NCBI GenBank assembly: GCA_029976025.1
Contig: JARKNX010000021.1
Span: forward strand, 42,597-106,596
Length of the DNA: 64,000 nt
Origin: Aggregatilineales bacterium
GTDB lineage: Bacteria > Chloroflexota > Anaerolineae > Aggregatilineales > Ch27
Direction of reading: 5' to 3'
Shown: piece after piece, positions 29,735 to 38,119 of the stretch
Layout: every line of letters begins with the position of its first letter
Numbering within the stretch: the first letter of the stretch is position 1
Made by a program: the position numbers and the translations under genes
Notes under the pieces: model-generated
Told to the model about the DNA's origin: nothing
The model's input: only the letters and a program-made list of their open reading frames with translations
The model's database searches: none

Positions 29735-30505
29735 ATGACCGAACAAGCACCTCCCCCCCGCGTGCCCGTAGAAGAATACGGCCAGCAGTATTTTGAGAGC
29801 TACAACTACGCCGACCGTCCGCTGGGGCGATTCAGCATGTACTGGTTCGCCCGGCGCTACTATGCCGCACTGGTCAGGCGATTCGCTCCGCCCGGCCAGG
29901 ACCGGGCGCTGCTGGAGCTGGGCAGCGGGCTGGGGCACCTGCTCGGCCTGCTCCAGGACGACTTCGCCTGCACCGGCCTCGACCTCGACCCCTGGACAGT
30001 GGAGCAAACCCGCCGCAACGCTCCCCGCGCGACAGCCCTGGTGCAGAACGCCGATGACCTCAGCCCCTTCGCCGCCGGGCAGTTCAGCGCCGTGGTCGCC
30101 CTGCACGTCGTCGAGCACCTGCCCGATCCCGCCGCGACTATTGGCGAGGTCCACCGTATCCTCAGGCCGGGCGGCCTGTGGCTGTTTGCCACGCCCAACC
30201 CGGTCTACCGCCTGCGGGCGCGCAAGGACCCGGCCACCGACGCCATCGGCAAGGACCCGACGCACATCAACTGCCAGCCTCCGGCCCGCTGGCGGGCGTG
30301 GTGTGAGGAAGCCGGCTTCGCCGTGCTGCGCCACTTCGGGGATGGCCTGTGGGATGTGCCGTACCTGCCCGTCCTCCCCGACGCGGTCCAGTTCGGCCTG
30401 TTCGGCCTGCCGGCGCTGCTGCAAGTCCTGACGCGCGGCACCTTCATCCCGCTGAGTCAGGGCGTGAACCAGATCGTGATCGCCCGTAAAGCCGACAGCG
30501 CCTGA
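29735..30505 (+). CDS. Class I SAM-dependent methyltransferase
   Basis: Motif I LLELGSGLGHLLGLL; VALHVVEHLPDP; RILRPGGLWLFATPNP. Confidence 0.85.
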   Translation: MTEQAPPPRVPVEEYGQQYFESYNYADRPLGRFSMYWFARRYYAALVRRFAPPGQDRALLELGSGLGHLLGLLQDDFACTGLDLDPWTVEQTRRNAPRATALVQNADDLSPFAAGQFSAVVALHVVEHLPDPAATIGEVHRILRPGGLWLFATPNPVYRLRARKDPATDAIGKDPTHINCQPPARWRAWCEEAGFAVLRHFGDGLWDVPYLPVLPDAVQFGLFGLPALLQVLTRGTFIPLSQGVNQIVIARKADSA

Positions 30506-30575
30506 TTGAGGTTGTCCGGGCAGTTGTTTGTTCGCCGCAGTTATTCGCATCGTGTCAGATGGGATAGGCTCCTCT

Positions 30576-31916
30576 ATGAATCGCTTCGCCAACTTTGCTA
30601 TCGTCATCAACCGTGTTGTTGTCATCCTTGTCGTGCTGGCGTTCACCCTGCCCGCCGCGCTGATCCTGGCGCAGGAGGGCGAGATCGCGCTCGTCCCGTT
30701 CACCGATCAGGAGATGGGCTTCAGCGGCGTCGGGCCGGAGGGCTGGATGGTGGCCCAGCCGGGCGTCTACCGCCGCCTGAATAACGAGACGGATCTGACC
30801 GCCCTGATCGAGTCTTCGGCGCTGGGCTTCGCTCTGGAAGATATCACCGCCGGACTGCTGCAGCGGCTGGGCCAGACGGCCCTGCCGGAAGAAGCGACCG
30901 TGCTTGAGGCCAACACGCTCACCTGGAACATCTACCGCTTCGATGTGCCGCTCCCTACCGGGGGAGCCGTCGCTATCGATCTGGCCCTGGCGGAGAGTCC
31001 TTACAGCCCCTTCATCGTCCTGCTGCAAACGCAGGCTGACGAGCATGACGCCCTGTACGACGCCCTGTTCCTGCCAGTGGTGGAGGCGCTGCAGCCGTTT
31101 TCGCTCAACTGGGCGCAGCCGGAGCCGGTCCCTTTCGCGCCGCTGATGGAGCCGGAGCGGCTTCAGCCAGAGGTGCTGAACACCCGCCCGCACGATGTCA
31201 CCGCCTACACTCAGGGCTTGCTGCTCTACGACGGATCGCTTTATGAGAGCGCCGGCCTGTACGGCGAATCCACCCTGCGCGAGGTGAACCCGGATACCGG
31301 CGAGGTGATCCGCAGCGTACCCGTGCCGGCGGAATACTTCGCCGAAGGGCTGGCCCTGGTGGGCGACCGGCTGATCCAGCTCACCTGGAAGGAGCATGAG
31401 GCGCTGGTCTACGACCTGGAGACGTTTGAGCGGGTGGATACAATCCCCTACGAGGGCGAAGGGTGGGGCCTGTGCTACGATGGCGAGGTCCTGTACATGA
31501 GCAACGGCAGCCCGTTCATCACCATTCGCGACGCGGAGACCTTCGCAGTCATCGATCGCGGCCTGGTGACCGTGGCCGGGCAGCCGGTGGACCAGTTGAA
31601 TGAGCTGGAGTGTGTCGGCGATTATCTGTACGCCAACATTTACCAGGCGGATTTCATCGTCAAGATTGACAAGCACAACGGCAATGTCGTCGCCATCATT
31701 AACGCGGCTGGCCTGCTCAGCCCGGAAGAACGGGCCGCGCTGGTGGTCGGGCAGCAGGTGCTCAACGGTATTGTCTACCTGCCGGAGTCGGACACCTTCC
31801 TGATCACGGGCAAGCAGTGGCCGACGATGTTCGAAGTCCGGTTCGTCCCCATGCCGGAGGCTACACCTGCGCCGGAGGCTACGCCCGTGCCGACGGCAGC
31901 GCCTGCCTCAAATTAG
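30576..31916 (+). CDS. Exported protein with C-terminal glutamine cyclotransferase-like beta-propeller
   Basis: N-terminal signal/TM segment; RPHDVTAYTQGLLLYDGSLYESAGLYGESTLREVNPDTGEVI...GEGWGLCYDG...LNELECVGDYLYANIY resembles the glutaminyl-peptide cyclotransferase family (PF05096). Confidence 0.75.
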   Translation: MNRFANFAIVINRVVVILVVLAFTLPAALILAQEGEIALVPFTDQEMGFSGVGPEGWMVAQPGVYRRLNNETDLTALIESSALGFALEDITAGLLQRLGQTALPEEATVLEANTLTWNIYRFDVPLPTGGAVAIDLALAESPYSPFIVLLQTQADEHDALYDALFLPVVEALQPFSLNWAQPEPVPFAPLMEPERLQPEVLNTRPHDVTAYTQGLLLYDGSLYESAGLYGESTLREVNPDTGEVIRSVPVPAEYFAEGLALVGDRLIQLTWKEHEALVYDLETFERVDTIPYEGEGWGLCYDGEVLYMSNGSPFITIRDAETFAVIDRGLVTVAGQPVDQLNELECVGDYLYANIYQADFIVKIDKHNGNVVAIINAAGLLSPEERAALVVGQQVLNGIVYLPESDTFLITGKQWPTMFEVRFVPMPEATPAPEATPVPTAAPASN

Positions 31917-31943
31917 GGCCTGGGTATGTGAAGCTGTGGGGGT

Positions 31944-31989
31944 GACAGGGGGCCTGAGCTGACGAGGCAAGGGGCTTAAGCCCCCTGTC
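31944..31989. repeat. Imperfect palindrome between convergent or adjacent genes
   Basis: Perfect 10-bp arms GACAGGGGGC / GCCCCCTGTC with inner GGGGCTTAAGCCCC. Confidence 0.7.
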
Positions 31990-32038
31990 CCCCTGTGTTG
32001 AACATAGGGTGGTCGGGTTCTATAGAAGGGATCGCGTG

Positions 32039-32875
32039 GTGAAGCGAATTGGACTGCTGCTTGCCGCCGCAGCCGGGGCGATCGGGGCCGGCTTCTTCCT
32101 CCTGGATCGCCGCGTGCAGGTCCCGCTGGAGGGCAAGGTCGTCCTGATCAGCGGGGGGGAGTCCGGCCTGGGCGGGGCTGCCGCGCGCGCCTTCGCCGAG
32201 GCGGGCGCGCGCCCGATCCTGGCTGACGGCCTGGATGGCGCGGCCTCTGACGCGGAGGCGCTGAGCGCGCTGACGGAGGATGTCCGCCGTCGTCACGGGC
32301 GGATCGATGTGCTGGTCAGCGCGACCGAGACGGCGCTGGGCGGGCTGTTCCAGGACGGCGATCCGGCCCGCCTGCGGGCGATGGTCGAGACCGACCTGAT
32401 CGGCACGATCCATCTGGTGCGGGCCGTCGCCCCGATCATGATCGCGCAGGGCAGTGGCCATATCGTGATTGCCGCCGGGCTGGCCGGGCGGCTCCCTGCG
32501 CCGGGATACGCCGCCTGGACGGCGGTCCGGGCCGGGCTGGTCGGGTTCGCTGACGCCTTTCGCCGCGAGGTGGACGATGCCGGCCTGCGCGTCTCGCTCG
32601 TCCTGACCGGCGCGGACGGCCTGCCCCTGCCCGCCGACGGCTTCGCTGCCGCCGATGCGGACACGATAGCGGCGGCGCTGGCGATCCGCGAGGCTGTCTA
32701 TGCGGGCCGGCGGGAGGTTGTCGCGGGCGGGCTGTCCTCTCGCGCTCTGGTCCTGCTGAACCGGCTGGCTCCGCCGCTGGCCGACCTGTACTGGCGCTGG
32801 CGGCTGACGCCGGAGTTCCTCCACCGGGCGGCGGAGCGCGCGCGGCAACAGGCGCGCTATACCGCTGAATTTTAA
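32039..32875 (+). CDS. Membrane-anchored short-chain dehydrogenase/reductase family protein
   Basis: N-terminal TM then Rossmann VVLISGGESGLGGAAARAFAEAGARPILAD; SDR-like order. GTG start likely. Confidence 0.75.
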   Translation: MKRIGLLLAAAAGAIGAGFFLLDRRVQVPLEGKVVLISGGESGLGGAAARAFAEAGARPILADGLDGAASDAEALSALTEDVRRRHGRIDVLVSATETALGGLFQDGDPARLRAMVETDLIGTIHLVRAVAPIMIAQGSGHIVIAAGLAGRLPAPGYAAWTAVRAGLVGFADAFRREVDDAGLRVSLVLTGADGLPLPADGFAAADADTIAAALAIREAVYAGRREVVAGGLSSRALVLLNRLAPPLADLYWRWRLTPEFLHRAAERARQQARYTAEF

Positions 32876-32899
32876 GGATTGCGCCGGACGATTATGTGT

Positions 32900-33087
32900 T
32901 ATACTGTTGGCATCGTCGGGATAGCGAAAGGAGGTGATCGAGAGTATGTCAGGTCATAAGGGGGTGTCCCCGTAATTCGCCTGCGCATCATCTCCGAGCG
33001 CTGCCTTTTACGGGGGCGCTCCCACCCTGAACGACTGTGAAGCTGCAGTCGGGCGGCTGGAGGTTAACACCCTCCAGCCGTTTTTTT
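32900..33087 (+). ncRNA. Putative structured small transcript or attenuator leader with own -10 box and terminator
   Basis: TATACT at 32900-32905; 9-codon ORF at 32946-32975; CCCCGTAA(32968-32975)/TTACGGGG(33008-33015), GAGCGC(32996-33001)/GCGCTC(33016-33021), CGACTG/CAGTCG (33032-33051) stems; strong terminator. Confidence 0.5.
33054..33087 (+). terminator. Rho-independent terminator
   Basis: Perfect 10-bp stem CGGCTGGAGG-TTAACAC-CCTCCAGCCG followed by T7. Confidence 0.9.
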
Positions 33088-33249
33088 ATGCGGGCGGGCC
33101 AGCGCCAGCAAGGGACAGGGGGCTTAAGTCTCTTGTCTCCGGTTATCGCGCCCGCTGTTCGCCTTCACCCGCCCCCGTCTTTTTGCATCACCGGCGCGAT
33201 GCAGTATCATGGCTCCCGGCGCGGCAGCGTTACACTGTGAGGGAGAGCC

Positions 33250-34161
33250 GTGAAGGGACGAGACAGAATTCTGCTGGGCGCGGTCGGCGGCGCGCTGCTC
33301 CTGTGGCTGTGGCGGCGGCGCCAGGCTCCGCTGGACCTGGCCGATAGCGTCGTCCTCATCACTGGCGCGTCATCCGGCATCGGGCGGGCAGCGGCGCACG
33401 CCTTCGCCGCGCAGGGTGCGCGCGTTGTCCTGGTCGCCCGGCGGGAGGCCGTCCTGCGCGCGGTGCAGGAGGAGCTGGCGATCTACGCCGCGCCCACGCT
33501 GGTTGTCCCGGCGGATGTGACGCGCGACGCCGATCTGGAGGCGCTGGTCGGGGCGGTGCTGGCGGCGTGGGGGCGGATTGATGTGCTGGTCAATAACGCC
33601 GGGCTGTCCTACGGCGGCCCGCTGGAGGAAATGGACCCGGCCCGCATCCGGGCGCTGGCCGGGGTCAACCTCTACGGCCCGCTGAACCTGACCCGGCTGG
33701 TGCTGCCGGTGATGCTGCGCCAGGGCGGCGGGCATATCGTCAATGTCAGCAGCGTAGCCGGCCTGATCGGGGCGCCGGGCATGGCGGCCTATACGGCTAC
33801 GCGGCGCGGGCTGGCGCGCTTCAGCGATGCGCTGCGGCGGGAAACCGCCGGGACCGGGGTGCATGTCTCCACCGTTTACCCGTCCTGGACGGCCACGCCG
33901 ATTCTGGGTGAGCTGGATGTGCAGCAGTTATACGACAGCCGGGTCCTGAACGGCTGGGATGGGATTGACTCGCCGGATATCCCGGCTATGGCTATTGTCG
34001 ATGCTGTGCGCTCCCGGCGGCGGGTGGTGATCCTGGGCGGCGGGTGGATGCGCGCCGGCGCGCTGGTGGAGCGCGTCGCGCCGGCTGCGCTCGATCTGTT
34101 CTGGCGCGCCGTTGTGGATATCCCCGCCTATCTGGCCGCGGTGCGCCGCCTGGGGGCCTGA
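33250..34161 (+). CDS. Membrane-anchored short-chain dehydrogenase/reductase family protein
   Basis: N-terminal TM; VVLITGASSGIGRAAAHAFAAQGARVVLVARR, NNAGLSYGG, YxxxR/K-like active site region (YTATRRGLARF). Confidence 0.85.
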   Translation: MKGRDRILLGAVGGALLLWLWRRRQAPLDLADSVVLITGASSGIGRAAAHAFAAQGARVVLVARREAVLRAVQEELAIYAAPTLVVPADVTRDADLEALVGAVLAAWGRIDVLVNNAGLSYGGPLEEMDPARIRALAGVNLYGPLNLTRLVLPVMLRQGGGHIVNVSSVAGLIGAPGMAAYTATRRGLARFSDALRRETAGTGVHVSTVYPSWTATPILGELDVQQLYDSRVLNGWDGIDSPDIPAMAIVDAVRSRRRVVILGGGWMRAGALVERVAPAALDLFWRAVVDIPAYLAAVRRLGA

Positions 34162-34173
34162 AATCCGGGCGCG

Positions 34174-35454
34174 CTACGAGCCGGGCTCCGGCGTGGCCGT
34201 CAGCAGGCCGTCCTCAGAGCCTTCCGGCGTTTCGGTCGGGACCAGCGTCACCACGACCTGACACTGGGCCAGCGCGTCGCGGATATCCGTCTGGGTCGTC
34301 GTCGTCGTGGCCAGCGCCAGCCCTTCCAGCAGGATTTCCCGCGCCCGCGTGCAGTCCCCGATCACGATGTAGCACGTCCCCCCGTAGTAGTAGGTGAGGG
34401 CGTTGGTGGAGCCAGCGGCAATGGCCCGGTCCAGCGTCCGCGCGCACAGGTTGAACTCCCCGGCGGCCCGCTGCAGGGCGCCGAGGATGCTCAGGCAGGC
34501 GATGTTGTTCGGGGCGATGGCGATGCACCGCTCCGCCGCTTCGCGGGCCTGATCCTGCTCGCCTACGTAAGTCAGCAGGACGCGCGACAGCGCGGCGTAG
34601 GCTTCGGCGTTCTCCGGGTTGCGATCGAGCACGTCGCGCAGGAGCCGCACGGCGGTGTCATAGTCTCCCTGCCGGATGTACAGATCGGCCAGGTTGAAGA
34701 CGATGTAGCTCTGCATCGGGGCCAGCTGGCGGGCGCGCTCGTAGGCCTGCACGGCGGATTCCAGATCGCCGGTATATTCGGCCACATAGCCGTAGTTGCG
34801 CTGCACATTGTAGTCCGTCGGGTTCAGCTCCAGCGCCTGATCGGCGGCTTCCCGGGCTTCTGCCGGCTTGCCCATATCAATATACGCTTCGGCCAGGAAG
34901 GACAGCGCCACGGCGTTCTGGGGGTCCAGCTTCAGCGCCTGATACAGGCTGGGGAGCGCCTGCTCTATGTTCCCCTGCCATTCGTAGACCATCCCCTGAA
35001 TAGCCCAGGCCAGCGGATCGTAGGGGTTGGCGTTCACCGCCTGCCCGGCCAGCTCAATCGCTTCGGCGCCGTGCCCCGTCGTCGTCAGGAGATGCGCCAG
35101 CCGGAAGTGCACGTCAACATCGTTAGGCAGGCCCGCCGCCGCCAGCCGGTAGTTGGCGATGGCCTCATCCATCGCGCCGCGCTCGTAGGCGGCGTCGGCG
35201 ATTTCCAGATAGCTGAACGGGGATTCGGTTGGCGTGGCGGTCGGGGCGCGCAGCGTGGCGACCTGGCTTTCCGCGCTGGCAATCTGGCGGAACAGGGCGT
35301 CTTCCAGCGGCTTGCGGAACATATCCCGCTGGTCGTAGATGCCGGCCCCGATTACGACCACGATTGGCGTCAGCAGGTACAGCCACCACCAGCGCAGGTT
35401 GAACAGCCGCCGCCGCTGGCGGCCGGTATATCGTTTGGGCGTCTTGAGATACAT
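34174..35454 (-). CDS. Membrane-anchored TPR-repeat protein (copy 3 of tandem)
   Basis: N-terminal TM (WWWLYLLTPIVVVIGAGI) then multiple TPRs. Confidence 0.82.
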   Translation of the reverse strand: MYLKTPKRYTGRQRRRLFNLRWWWLYLLTPIVVVIGAGIYDQRDMFRKPLEDALFRQIASAESQVATLRAPTATPTESPFSYLEIADAAYERGAMDEAIANYRLAAAGLPNDVDVHFRLAHLLTTTGHGAEAIELAGQAVNANPYDPLAWAIQGMVYEWQGNIEQALPSLYQALKLDPQNAVALSFLAEAYIDMGKPAEAREAADQALELNPTDYNVQRNYGYVAEYTGDLESAVQAYERARQLAPMQSYIVFNLADLYIRQGDYDTAVRLLRDVLDRNPENAEAYAALSRVLLTYVGEQDQAREAAERCIAIAPNNIACLSILGALQRAAGEFNLCARTLDRAIAAGSTNALTYYYGGTCYIVIGDCTRAREILLEGLALATTTTTQTDIRDALAQCQVVVTLVPTETPEGSEDGLLTATPEPGS

Positions 35455-35459
35455 AGCCC

Positions 35460-36677
35460 TCAATTATCTCCCAGGTCCGCCCCATCTGTCGAACCGTCCG
35501 ACTCCGCCGGGATCAGCTCTGGCGGCGGCACGACCTGGCACATGCGCAGCCCTTCGCGAATGAAGCCGAGGATGCGGTCGGACTGGGTGCGCTCCATGGA
35601 TTCTTCCAGCAGCGGGACAGCCAGATCGCAGCGGCGCAGGTACACATAGGCCAGCCCGCGCTGGTAGTAGCAGTAGATGCTGTCGAATTCCAGCGCCACG
35701 CACTGCTCGTAGGCGTCAATTGAGTCCTGGAACTTGCTCTCAGCGTAGTAGACCTGTCCGATCTGCTGCCAGGCGGCGGCGTAAGTCGGGTCGATATCCA
35801 GCGCCCGCCGGCAGTAGTCTTCGGCGCGGGCGTCTTCGCGCAGGTAGAGATAGGTCTGGCACAGCCGGAGCAGGGCGCGGACGTTGGTCGGGCGGATAGC
35901 CAGCGCCCGCTCGTAGGCCGCAATAGCCGCCGGCACGTTCTCCAGCGCCCGATATTTTTCCGCCGCCTCAAAGTACAGAAAGTCCAGCGTCGGGTGGAGG
36001 GCGATAGCGGCTTCGAGGGCCCGGATAGCGCCCTCGCGGTCGCCAAGCCAGGTCAGCGCGTAGGCGTAGGCGCGGAAGCTGTCCATGCTGTCCGGGTCGA
36101 GTGTGACGGCCCGCTCGCCCATCTGAGCGGCCTGCTGCCAGCGCCCGATGTCGGCATAGGCCCAGGCCAGGTAAGCGTAGGTCGGCGCGTAATCGGGGTG
36201 ACGCTCCAGCGTGGTCCGGCCGAGCGCGATCGCCTCGTCCACGCGGTCGATCTGGTAGAGGCCATAAACCTTGAGCGCCAGGCCGCGCGGGTCGCCGGGC
36301 GCCAGCGCGATCATGTGCTCGGCGGCATCCAGCGCCTCGGCCCCCCGATTCAACAGGAGCAGCGTGTGGGCGTATTCGTTGAGGATATCGAGGGAGTCCG
36401 GCTCCATGCGCAGCGCCTCAGCATACAGGCTGGCGGCGCTTTCCAGATCGCCGGCCACATAAGCCGCGTACCCTTCCTGCGCGACAGCCGAGGCGGGGGG
36501 CGTCGGCGTCGGCGGCTCCCCCAGGAAGCTCACTGCCGCCGTCTGCAAGCGGTCGAACTGCCAGATGGCAAGGATGATGATCAGCGCCCCGGCCGCCAGG
36601 CCGATCAGCGGGCCGGACGATCGCCGCGGATACCCGCCGCCGAAGCGCAGCCGGGATCGATCACGCCGGATATACAT
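35460..36677 (-). CDS. Membrane-anchored TPR-repeat protein (copy 2 of tandem)
   Basis: N-terminal TM (GLAAGALIIILAIWQF) then multiple TPRs; paralogous to both neighbours. Confidence 0.83.
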   Translation of the reverse strand: MYIRRDRSRLRFGGGYPRRSSGPLIGLAAGALIIILAIWQFDRLQTAAVSFLGEPPTPTPPASAVAQEGYAAYVAGDLESAASLYAEALRMEPDSLDILNEYAHTLLLLNRGAEALDAAEHMIALAPGDPRGLALKVYGLYQIDRVDEAIALGRTTLERHPDYAPTYAYLAWAYADIGRWQQAAQMGERAVTLDPDSMDSFRAYAYALTWLGDREGAIRALEAAIALHPTLDFLYFEAAEKYRALENVPAAIAAYERALAIRPTNVRALLRLCQTYLYLREDARAEDYCRRALDIDPTYAAAWQQIGQVYYAESKFQDSIDAYEQCVALEFDSIYCYYQRGLAYVYLRRCDLAVPLLEESMERTQSDRILGFIREGLRMCQVVPPPELIPAESDGSTDGADLGDN

Positions 36678-36679
36678 GG

Positions 36680-37930
36680 CTAGAAGATTCCAATAGGGGT
36701 CGGGATAGGCGTCGGCGTTGGCGCTTCGGTCGGCACGATGGAGAAGTCATAGTTCGGGTCGTCTTCGGCGCACATATACAGCCCTTGCAGGATATTGCGC
36801 CGGATATCGGGCGAGTCGGTGTAGTTGAGCGCTTCCTGCAGGATAGGCACGCCGATGTCGCACTGGGCGAGCCGGTAATGGGCCAGCCCGCGCAGGTACC
36901 AGCACTCGATATACTGCGAGCCGGAGAGTTCCACACAGGTGTTGAAGGCGTCGATGGCGCTCTCGTAGTTACGGCGGGTGTAGTAAATCTGGCCGACCTG
37001 CTTCCAGGCGCGGGGGTCGAGGGGGTCGCGCTCCAGCGCTTCTTCGCAATAGTACTGGGCACGGTTATCAATACGCATGCTGAAGTAGGTCTCGCACATG
37101 CGGACCATCGCTTTGGTGTTTTCTGGCTGGATTGCCAGCACGTGCTCGTAAATAGCGATCTTGGCCGGGTCATTGTGCAGGCCGGTGTACGCCCCGGCCA
37201 GCTCGAAATACAGGAAATCCAGGTACGGGTGAATCTGAATGGCGGCCTGAAGCTGTTCCGCCGCCAGATCATAACGCCCGGTCCAGACCAGGCTCTGGGC
37301 GAAGGCGCGCCGGGCGTCGATATTGTTGGGGTCCAGCTCCACCGCCCGGCCACCCATCTCCTGCGCCTGCCGCCAGCGGCCCAGCGCGTTATAGGCCCCG
37401 GCCAGGTAGGCGTAGGTCGGCGCGTAATCCGGGTTGAGGTCCAGCGCCTCCAGGCCGATCGGGATGGCTTCTTCCGCCCGGTCCAGCAGGTCCAGCGCCC
37501 AGACCTTGAGGGCATAGCCGCGCGGATCAGCCGGGGCGGCAACGATGGCCTGTTCGGCGGCGGCCAGCCCCTCTCCCAGCTTGTTCTGCAGGAGCAGGAT
37601 GCGCCCGTACTCGAACAGGTAGTCCACATTGGTCGGCTCCAGGCGCACGGCCTGGCTGAAGTTATCCTCCGCTTCGGGCAGGCGGCCCGCCAGATACGCT
37701 TCGTAGGCGGCGTTCGCCAGCGTCGGCGCGGCTACAGTCGGCGGGGGCGGCTGCACCAGCGCCAGCACGCGCGGCTGGATAGCCTGAAACTGCCAGGCCA
37801 CCAGAATGATGCCGGCCATCATGCCGATCCAGAGGAGGATCAGCCAGAGTCTGGCCGCGTGTCGCCGCCGACCGGAAAAGTTCAGGTGGGAGGCGCTGCG
37901 GTTGATGCGAATGCCGCGTTTGAAGTCCAT
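36680..37930 (-). CDS. Membrane-anchored TPR-repeat protein (copy 1 of tandem)
   Basis: N-terminal TM (LWLILLWIGMMAGIILVAWQF) then multiple TPRs; shares YAPTYAYLAGAYNALGRWRQAQEMGGRAVELDPN with copy 2 YAPTYAYLAWAYADIGRWQQAAQMGERAVTLDPD. Confidence 0.83.
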   Translation of the reverse strand: MDFKRGIRINRSASHLNFSGRRRHAARLWLILLWIGMMAGIILVAWQFQAIQPRVLALVQPPPPTVAAPTLANAAYEAYLAGRLPEAEDNFSQAVRLEPTNVDYLFEYGRILLLQNKLGEGLAAAEQAIVAAPADPRGYALKVWALDLLDRAEEAIPIGLEALDLNPDYAPTYAYLAGAYNALGRWRQAQEMGGRAVELDPNNIDARRAFAQSLVWTGRYDLAAEQLQAAIQIHPYLDFLYFELAGAYTGLHNDPAKIAIYEHVLAIQPENTKAMVRMCETYFSMRIDNRAQYYCEEALERDPLDPRAWKQVGQIYYTRRNYESAIDAFNTCVELSGSQYIECWYLRGLAHYRLAQCDIGVPILQEALNYTDSPDIRRNILQGLYMCAEDDPNYDFSIVPTEAPTPTPIPTPIGIF

Positions 37931-38119
37931 AGTCTCGCTGCCGGCTCAGCCGCCCGGACGCGTGTCCGGCGGCGGGCGGCCCCATCTTCGCTGTGATCGT
38001 ACCACACAAACCTGAGCGCCAGATAATAAAAGTGGGGGGCGAACAGCAGGCGGCAGGGAGCGAGGGCAAGGCGGGCGCGGGTGTCCAACTGAACGTCCGC
38101 GTCCCTCGCCCCTCACTTC

